From Pollenia angustigena (lineage: Eukaryota > Arthropoda > Insecta > Diptera > Polleniidae): 64,000 nt of DNA. The stretch covers positions 221,630,208-221,694,207 of the forward strand of contig OV884058.1 in NCBI GenBank assembly GCA_930367215.1. The letters run 5' to 3'. The notes beneath the pieces are model-generated. The model was not told the DNA's origin and ran no database searches. It saw nothing but the letters and a program-made list of their open reading frames with translations. Below, one piece after another: positions 34,278 through 46,233 of this stretch (its first letter is position 1; every line of letters begins with the position of its first letter). Both the position numbers and the translations under genes were made by a program.

Positions 34278-34737
34278 ATAATAATATTAAAAAATTTTGT
34301 CTTAAAATACGGTTCGTTTGGAAAAATTAAAATTTTTTAACTCAGGATGCAAACAATTTTCATTATTGTTGGTGGGGAATTTAAGAAAACTTAAGTTGTC
34401 TTACAGTTTGCTTTATATTTTCGGTTCTATTTTTTTTTTTGAGTATTGACCTTTTCTCTATGTTTTCAAAGAATTAAATTGATATTAAAATGTAATGAAA
34501 GTATGTATGTTAAGAAGAAATCAAATAAATAAGCCTAAAAAATTAACATTCATATTAAGTACATGGTGTGTGTAAATTGTCGTTTATAAATTGAAAAAAT
34601 GATTCGCCTAAATAAATATGCTGAATTTAAAGAGACAACTTGTTTTTTTTTACATTTTAATGTGCTGTTTTCAGAAAACAAGTTTAAACGTGAAGCAAAA
34701 TTTATATGAAAAGCCAGTCAGTTTTTTTAATGTATTT
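34278..34737. other. AT-rich spacer
   Basis: About 460 bp, no recognised feature. Confidence 0.45.
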
Positions 34738-35738
34738 GGGTAATTCCATGTCAAAACGACCAAGAGTGGGACACGACCCCTTCCGATTTTAATAAAATTT
34801 GGTGAGAATGTTCCTTTTATCTTATTAGGAACATATATGAACGAAAAAAATTTTTAAAATTTGTTTTTCGAAAGTTATGACATATTCAAAATGTCATAAT
34901 TTCGCAGAATTAGCCGAATGTGTTGAGCTTATTTCTTCAATATCTCGAAAACTACTTGACATATGATGATGATTTTGATGTCATTTTTAACAGAATACTT
35001 GGCGCTACAAACCATAAATTGAAAAAAAAAATTTTTGTTGAAAAATGTAATATCTGCAAAATGTTAAATTTTAAAAACGGACTAAGTCAAAAACCTATTT
35101 TTTTATTTGGCTGAATTTTTTTTTGTATAATACCTCAAACTGTTCTTTAACAATCCTGAAACTTTGAAGGAGGTGTTTTTTTTCTTTTTTAAGATATGAT
35201 TTTTTTCCTTGCGCAACCCTTAAAAAAAAATTATTAAAATAGAATTTTAATATTGTTATTTTGAGAAATAAGTACACTGTGTAAGTTGCAAAAAACAGAC
35301 GAGCCGCGCACCTGGCATTTTACCCTAATTTGGGACGCTGAATCCAGTGGTGCTAACCGTTTTTTTATGTTAGCTCGCGTTTTCAAGATATACCGTTATT
35401 TCGAAAATGTAAGAGGTTGCACAGCATATATTCGCGTAACTCAAAAACGGTTTAGTTTATTGAAATAACTAAAAAAACCGAAATTCGGCAATAAAAAATA
35501 AAGTGGGGCTGGTCATACATTTGACCCATCTAGGAGCATCCTACGCGCTGCAGGAGCCAAATTAAAGAATTTTATTAAGCCGCAATATTTGTATGGTACA
35601 GCGATATTACATTTTTCAAAAAAAATATTTTTTTTTCAATTTATGGTTGTAGCCCCAAGTATTCTCTTTAAAATGACATCAAAATCATCTTCGTATGTCA
35701 AGTAGTTTTCGAGATATTGAAGAAATAAGCTCAACACA
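34738..35738. mobile_element. Truncated GGGTAATTCC foldback element
   Basis: It begins GGGTAATTCCATGTCAAAAC like 45565-49562. The left arm is complete to the apex near 35600; the right arm is cut at about 35738, losing the outer end. The arms contain the module CGCGTAACTCAAAAACGG...GAAATTCGGCAATAAA also seen in the 41468-43418 element. No coding. Confidence 0.8.
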
Positions 35739-35768
35739 TATTTAACATATTTAACAATTTAGTGTGAT

Positions 35769-37010
35769 ATATTTGGCTGTGTCGAATCTTTAATCACCTT
35801 CACCGATATTTAAAATATTTCAGTAATGGGCTTTATATGAAAACTATGGTAATTTGCGAAATTTGACAGAGTTATTTCTAGTCATATAAAACTGTGACAG
35901 ACCAAAACTTATTACAATAGATTTTTTCGTTACGGTTTTACGCGTCCTGTGGGTCCTATGTTTATTTGCGGACGGATCTATACGAAAGTTGACAGTGTGA
36001 TTTCTAGTCTTATAAAACTGCGGCAGATCGAATTTTTTTACAACAGCATCATTCGTTTCGGTTTTATGAGTACCAGACGGTTTTCCGATAGGAAGGGTTA
36101 TGTGTGCCCAATGGTTAGTTAAGAACCGATCTTCACGAAATTCTACAGTGTAATTTCTAGTCATATAAAACTATGACAGATCAAATTATATTACAATAGC
36201 GTTATTCGTTACGTTTTTACGCGTACTAAAGTGTTTTCCGAGAGTGTGCTTTTTATGCGTCCCATGGATACTTATGGACCGATCCATACGATAGTTGACA
36301 GTGTAATTTCTAGTTATAAAAAAACTGGCAGACAACAGCATCATTCGTTTCGGTTTTATGAGTACCAGACGGTTTTCCAATAGGAAGGGTTATATTTGGC
36401 CTATGGTTAATTATGGACCGATCTTCACGAAATTGTACAGTGCAATTTCTAGTTTCTAAATTATTATTAAATTATTTCTAAAACTATGACGGATCAAATT
36501 ATATTACAATAGCGTTATTCGTTACGGGTTAACGCGTACTAACGGGTTTTCCGAGAGTTAGCTTTATATATGGCCTATGGTAAATTATGGACCGATCTTC
36601 ACGAAATTTTTTTATTGTGCAAAAAGTTATATGAATATGTGCATATCGCCACTATTTATAATAGTTTTTGTAACAAAATTACATATTTTTTGGGGTGGTG
36701 CTTCGACATTTGGATTCATAACTCTAATCCTACTGAATCGGTTTTGCTGTATTTGAATCGCAAACGGCGAAGGAAAACTGGAAACAATTTGACATAAACA
36801 TTGGGGTTTTCTTTTGTTTTTTTTTTTTTCGAAAGTGAGCGAGTTTTCAGAAGACGGACAGACAGACGGACTAAGCTTAATTGATTTAAAATAACTAAAG
36901 GACCCATAATATATAGTATTAACTTTATGGGGTATTAGACGAATATTAAAAAGTTTCCCATGGAATGACAAACTTAGTATACCCTCTTCACAACCAGTTG
37001 TGGAGTGTCC
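35769..37010 (-). repeat. TATACCC-family element with tandem array (minus)
   Basis: The minus strand starts with the ATACCCTC-type hairpin at about 37005-36975 and ends with a decayed TTCGACACAGCC stem-loop at about 35771. The body carries repeated GACCGATCTTCACGAAATT/CTAGTCATATAAAACT units (about 35840-36610), the inverse of those in 44104-45405. The microsatellite of GACGGACAGACAGACGG type at 36850 matches the GTCCGTCTGTCTG run of the other copy. Confidence 0.75.
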
Positions 37011-37577
37011 AAAAAATAAGAGATTTATTTTCGTCATTTTATGTATGTAATCCAAATAAACTTTAAATGCATTTTTCTTTGTATTTATTAGAACTAAAAA
37101 ATTAACGACCTTTTAATTAACTTCTAGTTTAAGAATAGTCCAACAAAATATAAGTGATATTAATTTAATTTAACAAAGATACTATGGTTTTGTTATATTT
37201 ATGCCACAATAATCAGTATTTTGTTTCTAAAAATGTGTCATGTGCTACTTGACTTCTTTTTTCATTTTATTTTAAAAATTGTTTATTAATAATAGAGCAT
37301 TTTGAGTGCTTTTAGTGGCCATATCCCTCACAGAGCACTTTCATGAGAATTTCACTCTAAGTCAAATTTTCACAAATGTATAAAAATTTCTACAAATACA
37401 ATTTGGATATAGTGGTTATAGATTATTATAGCCCTGTCCATAGTATTAATTTTCCATTAGGTTTGATTCCCTGAGATCGAAGGGTGGCCATATCCTTCAC
37501 ATAGCACTTTCATGAGAATATCACTCTAAGTCGTATTTTTTCAAAAATCATAAATTTTAATATTAAAAGACTAATGC

Positions 37578-37645
37578 GTGGTTTATAGAACACGAGCGCC
37601 TTACTCGTCCGTTCAACTTACATTTAAAACAAAAACAAAATTTCG
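37578..37645 (+). repeat. Half-copy of the 12479 palindrome
   Basis: It starts GCGTGGTTTATAGAACACG, follows the left arm and stops at the centre (AATTTCGAAAT), the same breakpoint as the 23379 half-copy. Confidence 0.8.
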
Positions 37646-37659
37646 AAATCATAAAAAAC

Positions 37660-38102
37660 TGTAAAATTTCATAAAAACTGTAAAATTTCGTGTAAATAGT
37701 CGTATTTTCTTTATAATATGCATGCGATATTTTTTTAAAATATTTTTTATCGCATGCGATATTTTTAAAAATGAATTTAACTTTTCATATTTATCTTAAC
37801 ACACCTTATATTTTTAACTAAAACTGAGTTTATTTTTGATTAATGTATTAATGTTGAATTTTTTCCGTGTATTTTTTCAAAAATCATAAGTTTTGATATT
37901 AAAAGACTAACAAAATATCAAATAAGTTTTTTATAATAAAAAGAAATCGATACAAAACATTAATAAATCATAAAAACTTTAAAATTTCGTGCATATAATC
38001 GCATTTTCTTTATATTTTTTATTGCATGCGATATTTTTTTTAAATATTTTTAATCGCATGCGATATAAAAAAAAGAATTTAACTTTTCGTATTTATCTTC
38101 AC
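37660..38102. repeat. Local direct duplication with GCATGCGATA motifs
   Basis: Two diverged copies (about 37660-37800 and 37965-38102) share ATAAAAACTNTAAAATTTCGTG, paired CGCATGCGATATTTTT blocks and TTTAACTTTTC(A/G)TATTTATCTT. The core GCATGCGATA...TATCGCATGC is itself an inverted repeat. Confidence 0.65.
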
Positions 38103-38463
38103 ATACATGGGCATTACGACATTTGACATAATCGAATATGAACAAAAATGTTGTACATATTAACATGAAAATTTTTTTTTTTTTTGTAAAAAATGTTTAA
38201 TTTTTCTAATGGATATTCCTATCTTTGTTTCAATCAGGGACCCTAACAGTTATAAGAGAAACGAGGCCCATGGGTAATAATTTATCCGGCAAAAGCAAAA
38301 AAAAAATAGTTTTTAAGTGCAAACGGAGATTCTAGCCGGTCAAAAATGCTTTCAAGTATCGCACAACATCTGGCGCGCTCCCTTCTTCTTCCTAGTCATA
38401 GAAATAATATCATACATATGACCAATGACCAAATGTATAAGGTCATTGACATTAAGACAAACA

Positions 38464-38872
38464 AGTAAGAGTGCTATATTCGGCTGTGCCGAATCTTATA
38501 TACCCTTCACCATTGTGCGAGCAGAATACAGAGCAACTAGACAAAAACTAAATAATTTTTACATATACATACATACATATTTACAATACTTGAAACTTCA
38601 TTATAAATAAAATTTAAAAAGCGAAAACTGGTAAATATTTTTTTTTAAATCGTTTTTAGAACATAGAAAAAATAAAAATATTAAAAAAAAAATTTTCTTT
38701 TTAAAAAACCAAGATTTGAACCAGGGAACTCACATGGTTAAATTAAGTTCTCTCCTCATAAGGACCCAGAATATTTATACTTTATAGGGTCTTAGATCAA
38801 TATTGTAGAAATTACAAACGGAATGACAAAGTTATATATACCCTTTTCCACCTGAGGTGAAGGGTATAAAAA
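38464..38872. repeat. TATACCC-family short copy
   Basis: It starts AGTAAGAGTGCTATATTCGG with the stem-loop TTCGGCTGTGCCGAA, then TATACCCTTCACC. It ends with a hairpin ATACCCTTTTCCACCTGAGG...AAGGGTAT. This is the minus-oriented family layout. Confidence 0.65.
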
Positions 38873-39182
38873 GAAGAAATTTGCCAGTTAGTTGGGTTAT
38901 AAAACTTGGGCACGGCAAGATCTATGGTTCCCGAAAATGGGTATTTTTCAAAAAAAAATTAATACTTTGGTCATAACTTTTTCGTATCTGAACCGATTTT
39001 CTCGAGTTTTTTAGAAAATATTTTTGACTAAAAATTTCCGATCTTTTGATATATAAGGCGTAACCATAGGTCATATTACAGTCAAAAAAATTAGGTTATT
39101 ATACAATTTTTGAAATTTTTTGTATGGGAGGTTCCACGCCCACTTCTCCAACCCCGCCCACATTTTGTGGGTTGGTGTGTAT

Positions 39183-39326
39183 TTTTTTTTTTTTTTAATT
39201 CCCAATGCTAATCCCCGCGAAGCTTGACGCTTGTCTGCAGGAAAGAAACCAGAGTCTCTGGCGGGAATCGAACCCGCAACCCCGGGGTTGATAGACTAGC
39301 TCACTACTAGCTAGCCTACCGGGACA
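39183..39326 (-). repeat. tRNA-derived SINE
   Basis: Reading leftward from 39326: GTCCCGGTAGGC, an A-box-like TAGCTAGTAGTGAG, then a perfect B box GGGTTCGATTCCC (39264-39276), a tRNA-unrelated body (CAGACAAGCGTCAAGC) and a poly-A tail (T14 on the plus strand at 39183-39196). About 140 bp. It looks SINE-like rather than a functional tRNA because the acceptor ends do not pair. Confidence 0.75.
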
Positions 39327-39599
39327 CTTGAATGTTTGCACCTAATTTGGAAACTTTGGCTCTTGCCGTTCTCCATATACAGAAAAAAGCAATAAAAAGA
39401 CAACAACAACAACAAAAAATTAGAGGCAGCCGTGGTTTTTTGGTCATATCTCAGCCATTTGTGGACCGATCTGGCTGAATTTCAATAGCACAAAATGGTG
39501 GACTATATGTATAAATGTAAAACAACCTAGCCGCTACCGTGTCTGGAGTCTCCGGAAAACACATATCAAACGTAAGACGGACAGACGGACGGACGGACA

Positions 39600-40003
39600 G
39601 ACGGACGGACATCCTTAAATCAAGTTCTCTCCTCATAAGGACCCAGAATATATATACTTTATAGGTCTTAGATCAATATTGTAGAAATTACAAACGGAAT
39701 GACAAACTTATATATCGATGCCTTACTTTCTCAACCTCGTATCTTAAAAAAATACAACTTTTTAGGAGAAAAAAAAAACGTTATATCTTTGTATACTTCG
39801 GTGTTTGGGTTAAAGTTAAAATGGAATTATTAAAGAATTGATTACATCTATGTAAATTGTATTGAAATAATAAGTTGTTTCGTTGTTAGAACACAAAAAA
39901 AACAGTCGTTTGATATGAAAAAGTCAAAACCTTATTTTTAAGATACGAGGTTGAGAAAGTAAGGCATCGATATACCCTTTTCCACCTGAGGTGAAGGGTA
40001 TAA
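39600..40003. repeat. TATACCC-family terminal part with a MITE inserted
   Basis: The phrase ACGGAATGACAAACTTATAT and, after a 256-bp insertion, ATACCCTTTTCCACCTGAGG continue the same end found at 38815-38872. The uninterrupted relative gives the empty site. Confidence 0.7.
39715..39970. mobile_element. 256-bp MITE, TA target duplication
   Basis: Inverted ends TCGATGCCTTACTTTCTCAA (about 45 bp, including CTCGTATCTTAAAAA), flanked by TA at 39713-39714 and 39971-39972. The empty site is visible at 38830-38850. Tc1/mariner type is likely; a 4-bp ATAT duplication fits equally well. Confidence 0.85.
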
Positions 40004-41467
40004 AAATGTTCATATAGCTGAAGATATCTAAATAATATTCGGCATTAAGAAATTTTTAATTCAACCTCATAACACAATATTGTTTTGCCGGATAAATGAT
40101 TGCCCATGGTCCCCAAATAAGTACCGATTTAACTTTCTTACTTATTTGTAATGGATATTTGTAATCAAAAAAATTAATTATTATATGTTAAAAATGTTAT
40201 TTGTAACCAAAAATTTAATTATTTGTTATAATGGTACAAATAACCACAAATAAACCAAAAAAATTTTAATTGGTTAAGATAACCAAAATAAAATATATTA
40301 AATTATAATTTTCTCGTAACATTATTTTTGATCCATGGTTTCAATTGCTTATTTTTGACTGTAGATTTAAGCTTGATATATGCTTGGGCATGTTCATAAG
40401 ACGTAGCTTTTGAGCTCAACTACTAAAAAACTGTCGAGTGAAACATTTACGTCTTAGAAACGGCATTATGAATATAATTTAAAATTAACATCTACTAACT
40501 GTTAACAATTGACAAAAGAAGAAATTAAAATTAATGAGTTTAGCAAAACTAATAAATAACTCTCTTTGATGAGCTGTTGAGGTTGAGCACAACATGTTGA
40601 CTTTAATTAGCTAAAAAAATACAACTTTTGAGTTAGCGGAATTGCTCAACTAATACAAGCACTCAACGGCAGCGCAATAGTTACGTGTTATAAACGTGCC
40701 CATTTCTAATTTAATTTATGAAAAAAATGGAGATTGCCACCCTTGTTATGCTTTTACTTATGTAAACATAATTTAGATGCAAAATATTAAATTTTTTACG
40801 TGTCCCCTTAAATTGGCTTATACTTAGAAAAAATGATATAGTAGGCAATATATTTAATACTTAAATTTTCCGAGTTTTACCATGAATTTTTTGCTTTTTT
40901 TTCTCAAAACCCATCTCCTGATAACTTTGAGTCATAAAAAATCAGCCAAATCGCCCCAGCCTTTCTCACGAGCTGCGATTACATACATGGAAAGTTTCGT
41001 TTATGTTTAAAAAAAAGACAAACTACCAAATAAAATATAAAATAGAAATGAAATAGTTTCCTAACACAGAAAATTGGTCATGGCCATTAGAAATTAGGGG
41101 TGGAGTATGAAGTTTTCTGACAGTAATTATATTTACTAGAAATGAAAATTGGAGTATAAATGTGAAAATCAATAGTGTTTTTAAAGTTTTTTCCTAACCA
41201 GGAAATGTAAATTGAAATAATTATACTCATATATTTGAAGAGGAATGAGAAGAGTAAATTTTATTAAGAGCTTTTATACTTATAAACAAATGTTACAAAG
41301 TTATTTAATAAATTATTGCATTTATTTTTAAACAACAAATATGTACTTGTTTGTTGTTTAAAAATAAGCTTCTTTATTCTTAGTTGCAAAAAAATGACAG
41401 TTTAATAAACTACAAACAGCCAAATACATAAAAAAATTACAAATTGAATATTTAAATGTATGTATAT
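40004..41467. other. Noncoding AT-rich stretch
   Basis: About 1.46 kb with no recognised coding domain. A short inverted pair (TTTTTAAACAACAAAT and its reverse) sits near 41321-41365. Confidence 0.45.
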
Positions 41468-43418
41468 TAGACTGGTCGCATCTTGTATGGGATTTTTTTT
41501 TTTTTTTAATTTAATTGTTTGCGCTGCTTAAAATATGAGGTTTGGAGTAAGAAATCATGATCTAATTTTTCAGGTCAATCCGACGGTGCCTAACCGTGCC
41601 GGGTAGGGCCCAAAGGTCCCCATATTATAAAAAAAAAAACATTTTCTATCCGATCTTTATAGTTATACTAGTTGAAAAGCCGAAAATCAAAAATATGGCT
41701 TCGTTACGATCTTCCGCAGAGAAAGTACTTCAAGTGTGCCAAATTTCAGCTTCCTATGTCATCAGATGGCTTCAGAAAGTTACGGAAAGAATATGACATA
41801 CATGCAAACATCCTGACATACTAAGAAATTATATATTGTATAGATAGATTAACATATGTTCGCGCAACTCAAAAACGCTTTAGCTTATTGAAAAACTAAA
41901 AAAAACCGAAATTCCGCAATAAAATTTACTTTAAGAAAGTTGAAACTTCTTTCTTTATGTTGGCTTTGGTTTTCGAGATATGCCGTTATTTCGAAAATTA
42001 AGGAGGTTGCACAACATATGTTCGCGTAACTCAAAAACGCCTTAGTTTATTGAAAAACTAAAAAAAACCAAATTCCGCAATAAAATTTACTTTAAGAAAG
42101 TTAAAACTTTTTTCTTTATGTTGGCTTTGGTTTTCGAGATATGCCGTTATTTCGAAAATTAAGGATGTTGCACAACATATGTTCGCGTAACTCAAAAACG
42201 CTTTAGTTTATTGAAAAACTAAAAAAGAACCGAAATTCCGCAATAAAATTTACTTTAAGAAAGTTGAAACTTTTTTCTTTATGTTGGCTTTGGTTTTTCA
42301 AAATATACCGTTATTTCGAAAATTAAGGAGGTTGCACAACATATGTTCGCGTAACTCAAAAACGCTTTAGTTTATTGAAAAACTAAAAAATACCGAAATT
42401 ACGCAATAAAATTTACTTTAAGAAAGGTAAAACGTTTTTTTTTATATGCGCAGTCGTTTCAGAAACATAATTTTTTTTCTGGAAAAAAAAATAATTTTTT
42501 TATTAAAATTTCGGAATTTTTGTTTTTAAAAATTCATAAAAAATTTAAAAATGCAGCTATGCTTCTAATTTTATGCGGACATATGAAAAACAACATTGCA
42601 AACGAAACAAGCTATAAATGATTAAAATCTGTTCACAACTTTTGATTTTATGTATTCACAAAAGACGAAAAATTTTAATTAATTTAAGAATTTTATTAAA
42701 CCGCCACATCTTTTGTGAATACATAAAATCAAAAGTTGTTTACAGATTTTAATCATTTATAGCTTGTATTGTTTGCAATGTTGTTTTTTATATGTCTGCA
42801 TAAAATTAGAAGCAAAGCTGCATTTTTCAATTTTTTATGAATTTTTAAAAACAAAAATTCCGAAATTTTAATACAAAATTTATTTCTTTTTTTCCAGAAA
42901 AAAAATTATGTTTCTGAAACGACTCCGCATATAAGAAAAAACGTTTTACCTTTCTTAAAGTAAATTTTATTGCGTAATTTAGGTTTTTTTTTAGTTTTTC
43001 AATAAGCTAAAGCGTTTTTGAGTTGCGCGAACATATGTTAATCTATCTATACAATATATAATTTCTTAGTATTTCAGGATGTTTGCATGTATGTCCTATT
43101 CTCTCCGCAACTTTCTGAAGCCATCTGATGACATAGGAAGCTGAAATTTGGCACACTTGAAGTACTTTCTCTGCGGAAGATCGTAACGAAGCCATATTTT
43201 TGATTTTCGGCTTTTCAACTAGTATAACTATAAAGATCAGATAGAAAAGATGTTTTTTTTATAATATGGGGAACTTTAGGCCCCACCCGGCACGGCTAGG
43301 CACCGTCGGATTGACCTGAAAAATTAGATCATGATTTCTTACACCAAACCTCATATTTTAAGCAGCGCAAACAATTAAATTTAAAAAAAAAATCCCATAC
43401 AAGATGCGACCAGTCTAA
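41468..43418. mobile_element. 1.95-kb foldback element with expanded tandem array
   Basis: The ends TAGACTGGTCGCATCTTG are inverted, bordered by TA. The arms are reverse complements over several hundred bases (GATCTTCCGCAGAGAAAGTA on the left is mirrored at about 43160-43180). The left arm carries about 3.5 tandem copies of a 162-bp unit (41852, 42014, 42175, 42339) where the right arm has one. No protein. Confidence 0.9.
41852..42440 (+). repeat. 162-bp tandem repeats in the left arm of the foldback
   Basis: Units start ACATATGTTCGCG at 41852, 42014, 42175 and 42339 (spacings 162, 161, 164). Each contains CTCAAAAACGCTTTAG, CCGAAATTCCGCAATAAAAT and TTCGAGATATGCCGTTATTT. The same module occurs once in the unrelated-ended foldbacks at 34738 and 45565. 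Confidence 0.92.
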
Positions 43419-44099
43419 TGTATATCCATCAGAACTCTAAAAGATTGCATTCGAATAAATTGCAATTATGTATGTACATGGTTTCCCGATAAGGGTTGCA
43501 AATTTTTCGATTGCATTCAAAAACGTAATTTGATTTTATGATTTCAATTTGAAATAATGAAATCAATAAGCCTAAAACGTTTGAATAAATTTTTTGAAAT
43601 CAATTCATATATTAATTGATTGCAATTATGTATTTTAATTGCTATCTAATCATGTAATTATAGTCAAAATCAAAGCAAAACAAAACTCTCCGTTCCCTTC
43701 GAATAAAACTCCTTGTTCGAATAAAACTGCTTCTTCCAAAGCTAATAATTTTGAATTACCAATAATGTAAATTTTTGTTTTCAAACTTTTCTAATATTAG
43801 ACTCCAAGAGTATATTATTTCGTTGGACTTTCTTTATAGTTGTGATGGGGAATTTATTGAATTATGTAAAGAGTCGAATATAGTGGTTGCTTTGAGTTAA
43901 ATTATCTTCGAGCAAATTTGAAAAATATGCAAAGAATATCATTGTTTAAACATGCCTTGAAACATTACTTACTTCAAGATTTAGAAATGCTTCTTTAAAA
44001 TTTAACTACCAATAGAAACCATGTTAAATTCTATAAACAGCATTAACTAATCTAATCTTTTACATCCTTTCAATTTTCTCTTCTATTTTTATTGTTATT
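43419..44099. other. AT-rich spacer
   Basis: About 680 bp. Nothing recognised beyond a diffuse ATTTCAATTTGAAAT inverted motif near 43540. Confidence 0.45.
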
Positions 44100-45405
44100 T
44101 TTATACCCTCCACCACAATTAGTTGTGAAGAGGGTATATTCAGTTTGTCATTCCGTGTGAAACTTTTTTACTATTCATCTCAGACCCTATAAAGTATATA
44201 TATTCTGGGTCCTTGAGTAATTTTAAGTCGATTTAGCCATGTCCGTCTGTCTGTCCGTCTGTCCGTCTGTTGAAAACACGCTCACTTTCGAAAAACTCAA
44301 AAGAAATCAACAAACTTGGTGTAAAATTGCTTGTAGTTATCCTAAGCAGTTTGGGATTGAAATTCAGCAAAATCGGTTCAATAGGATCTGAGCTATGAAT
44401 CAAAATGTGGAACCACCACCTAAAAAAAATTGATAATTTTGTTACAAAAACTAACATAAATGGTGGAAAAATGCACAGAATGATATAAGATTTTGCAACA
44501 ATTCGTTTTATTCAACTGGAAATCACGCTGTGAAATTTCGTGAAGATCCGTCAATAATTTACCCTAGGCCCCATATAAGCCCTACTCCCGGAAAACAGTA
44601 TATTAAGCCTAAAACCCTAACTAACAATGCTATCATTACAAGTTTTGGCAAGTCACAGTTACATAGGACTAGAAATTAAACTGTTAAGTTTCGTGAAGAT
44701 CGGTCGATAATTTACCATAGGCCCCATATAAAACCTACTTCCGGAAAACAACTTAATACGCCTAAAAACGTAAAAAATAATGCTATCATAACAAAATTTG
44801 GTACATCAAAGTTTTATAGAACTAAAAATAAATCTTTGAAATTTCGTGAAGATCGGTTCATAATTTACCATAGGCCCCATATAAACTTTACTCCCGGAAA
44901 ACAACTTAGTAAGCCTAAATCCGTAAAAAATAATGCTATCATAACAAAATTTGGTACATCAAAGTTTTATAGGACAAGAAATAAAACTGTGAAATTTCGT
45001 GACGATCGGTCCATAATTTACCTTGGGCTCCATATAAACCCTACTACCGGAAAACAGTTTAGTACGCCTAAGGCCCCATAGAAACCCTACTCCCGGAAAA
45101 CAGTTCAGTACACCTAAAACCATAATTAATAATGCTATCATAACAGAAATTGGTACGTCACAGTTTTAAAGGACTAGAAATGACGCTGTGAAATTTCGTG
45201 ATGATCGGTCCATAATTTACCCTAGGCCCCATATAAACCCTTCTACCGGAAAACAGTTTGGTTGCCTTAAACCACAATTAATAACAAATCGTCACAGTTT
45301 AAGATTATAATAACATCATACAGATATTACTCCTTAAACATTCGAACTGTCGGTGGAGGGTATCAAAGATTCGGCACAGCCGAATATAGCACTCTAACTT
45401 GTTTT
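44100..45405 (+). repeat. TATACCC-family element with ~153-bp tandem array
   Basis: 5' hairpin ATACCCTCCACCACAA/TTGTGAAGAGGGTAT, a GTCCGTCTGTCTGTCC run, then units with TTTCGTGAAGATC at 44537, 44689, 44842, 44996 and 45195, and a 3' stem-loop TTCGGCACAGCCGAA followed by TATAGCACTCTAACTTG. The inverse copy is 35769-37010. Small open frames across the units are by-products of the 153-bp (51-codon) period. Confidence 0.8.
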
Positions 45406-46026
45406 ATATATGTATATTAGGGCGGGTCAACTTGTATGGAACGATTTTTTTTGATGAAGCGTATAGCAAAAACGTAATCTATAGGTGATTCTGAGAAATT
45501 TTGCTCAAGAGACCATAGCTCTTAGTCGGATTAGGAGCCCCCCAAAATTTCAAAATACATAGATGGGTAATTCCATGTCAAAACGACCAAGAGTGGGACA
45601 CGACCCCTTCCGATTTTAATGAAATTTAGTTAAAATGTTGCTTTTATCTTATAAGGAACATATATGAACGAAAAAAAATTTTAAAATTTGTTTTTCGAAA
45701 GTAATGTCTAGGGATGCGATTTCCATGCAAATGCATGTTTTTTGTCGATAGTCTAAGATCGATATCGACCAATTATCTTTTCGAATCATTAAAATTGCGT
45801 TAAAATGGCATCGATTTGTTTTTGCATATTGTTGCATATTTTAGTTAAAATGCATATTATTTTGGAGCTCTGCTAAAATACAAGATTTTGACAAACGATC
45901 CTTCTATTTTTAACCAATTTAGGCCCTTACATGGCTAAGGATTACAATGGAAATTAGCAGAGGAAATTAGAATCTAATTCGATAATATTGATTTTTTTGG
46001 CTTCATACGTGAAAAAATATTTTTAA

Positions 46027-46192
46027 AGGCTCCTTCACGAGCTGCAATTTTTAAGGAAAAGTATCTTTTGGTGCCCTTAACTGGCTAGATTCTATAGAAT
46101 ACTATTCAAAAAACTTTGAGCAATTTAAGAATGTTGTTTAAGAACTTGTTGCTACCGATGCTTATGCAATTACAAAAGTAAAAGATTAATTA
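46027..46192 (+). pseudogene. hAT transposase remnant
   Basis: Readable pieces LKAPSRAAIFKEKYLLVPLT and, after a stop and shift, EYYSKNFEQFKNVV resemble the FKAPSRVQLFKE...PLPP...YYS region of insect hAT-type transposases. Stops and shifts break it. Confidence 0.55.
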
Positions 46193-46233
46193 GCAATTGT
46201 ATTTTCCAACTACGGATATATTGGTGAAACAAT

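Noticed and set aside
39252..39326. Functional tRNA gene
   Set aside because: The B box is perfect, but acceptor ends do not pair, the D-arm is irregular and a poly-A tail follows; a SINE fits better.
44836..45141. Open frames of 60-81 codons in the TATACCC array
   Set aside because: The 153-bp period is a multiple of three, so repeats read through; the peptide repeats lack any known domain and occur in both orientations.
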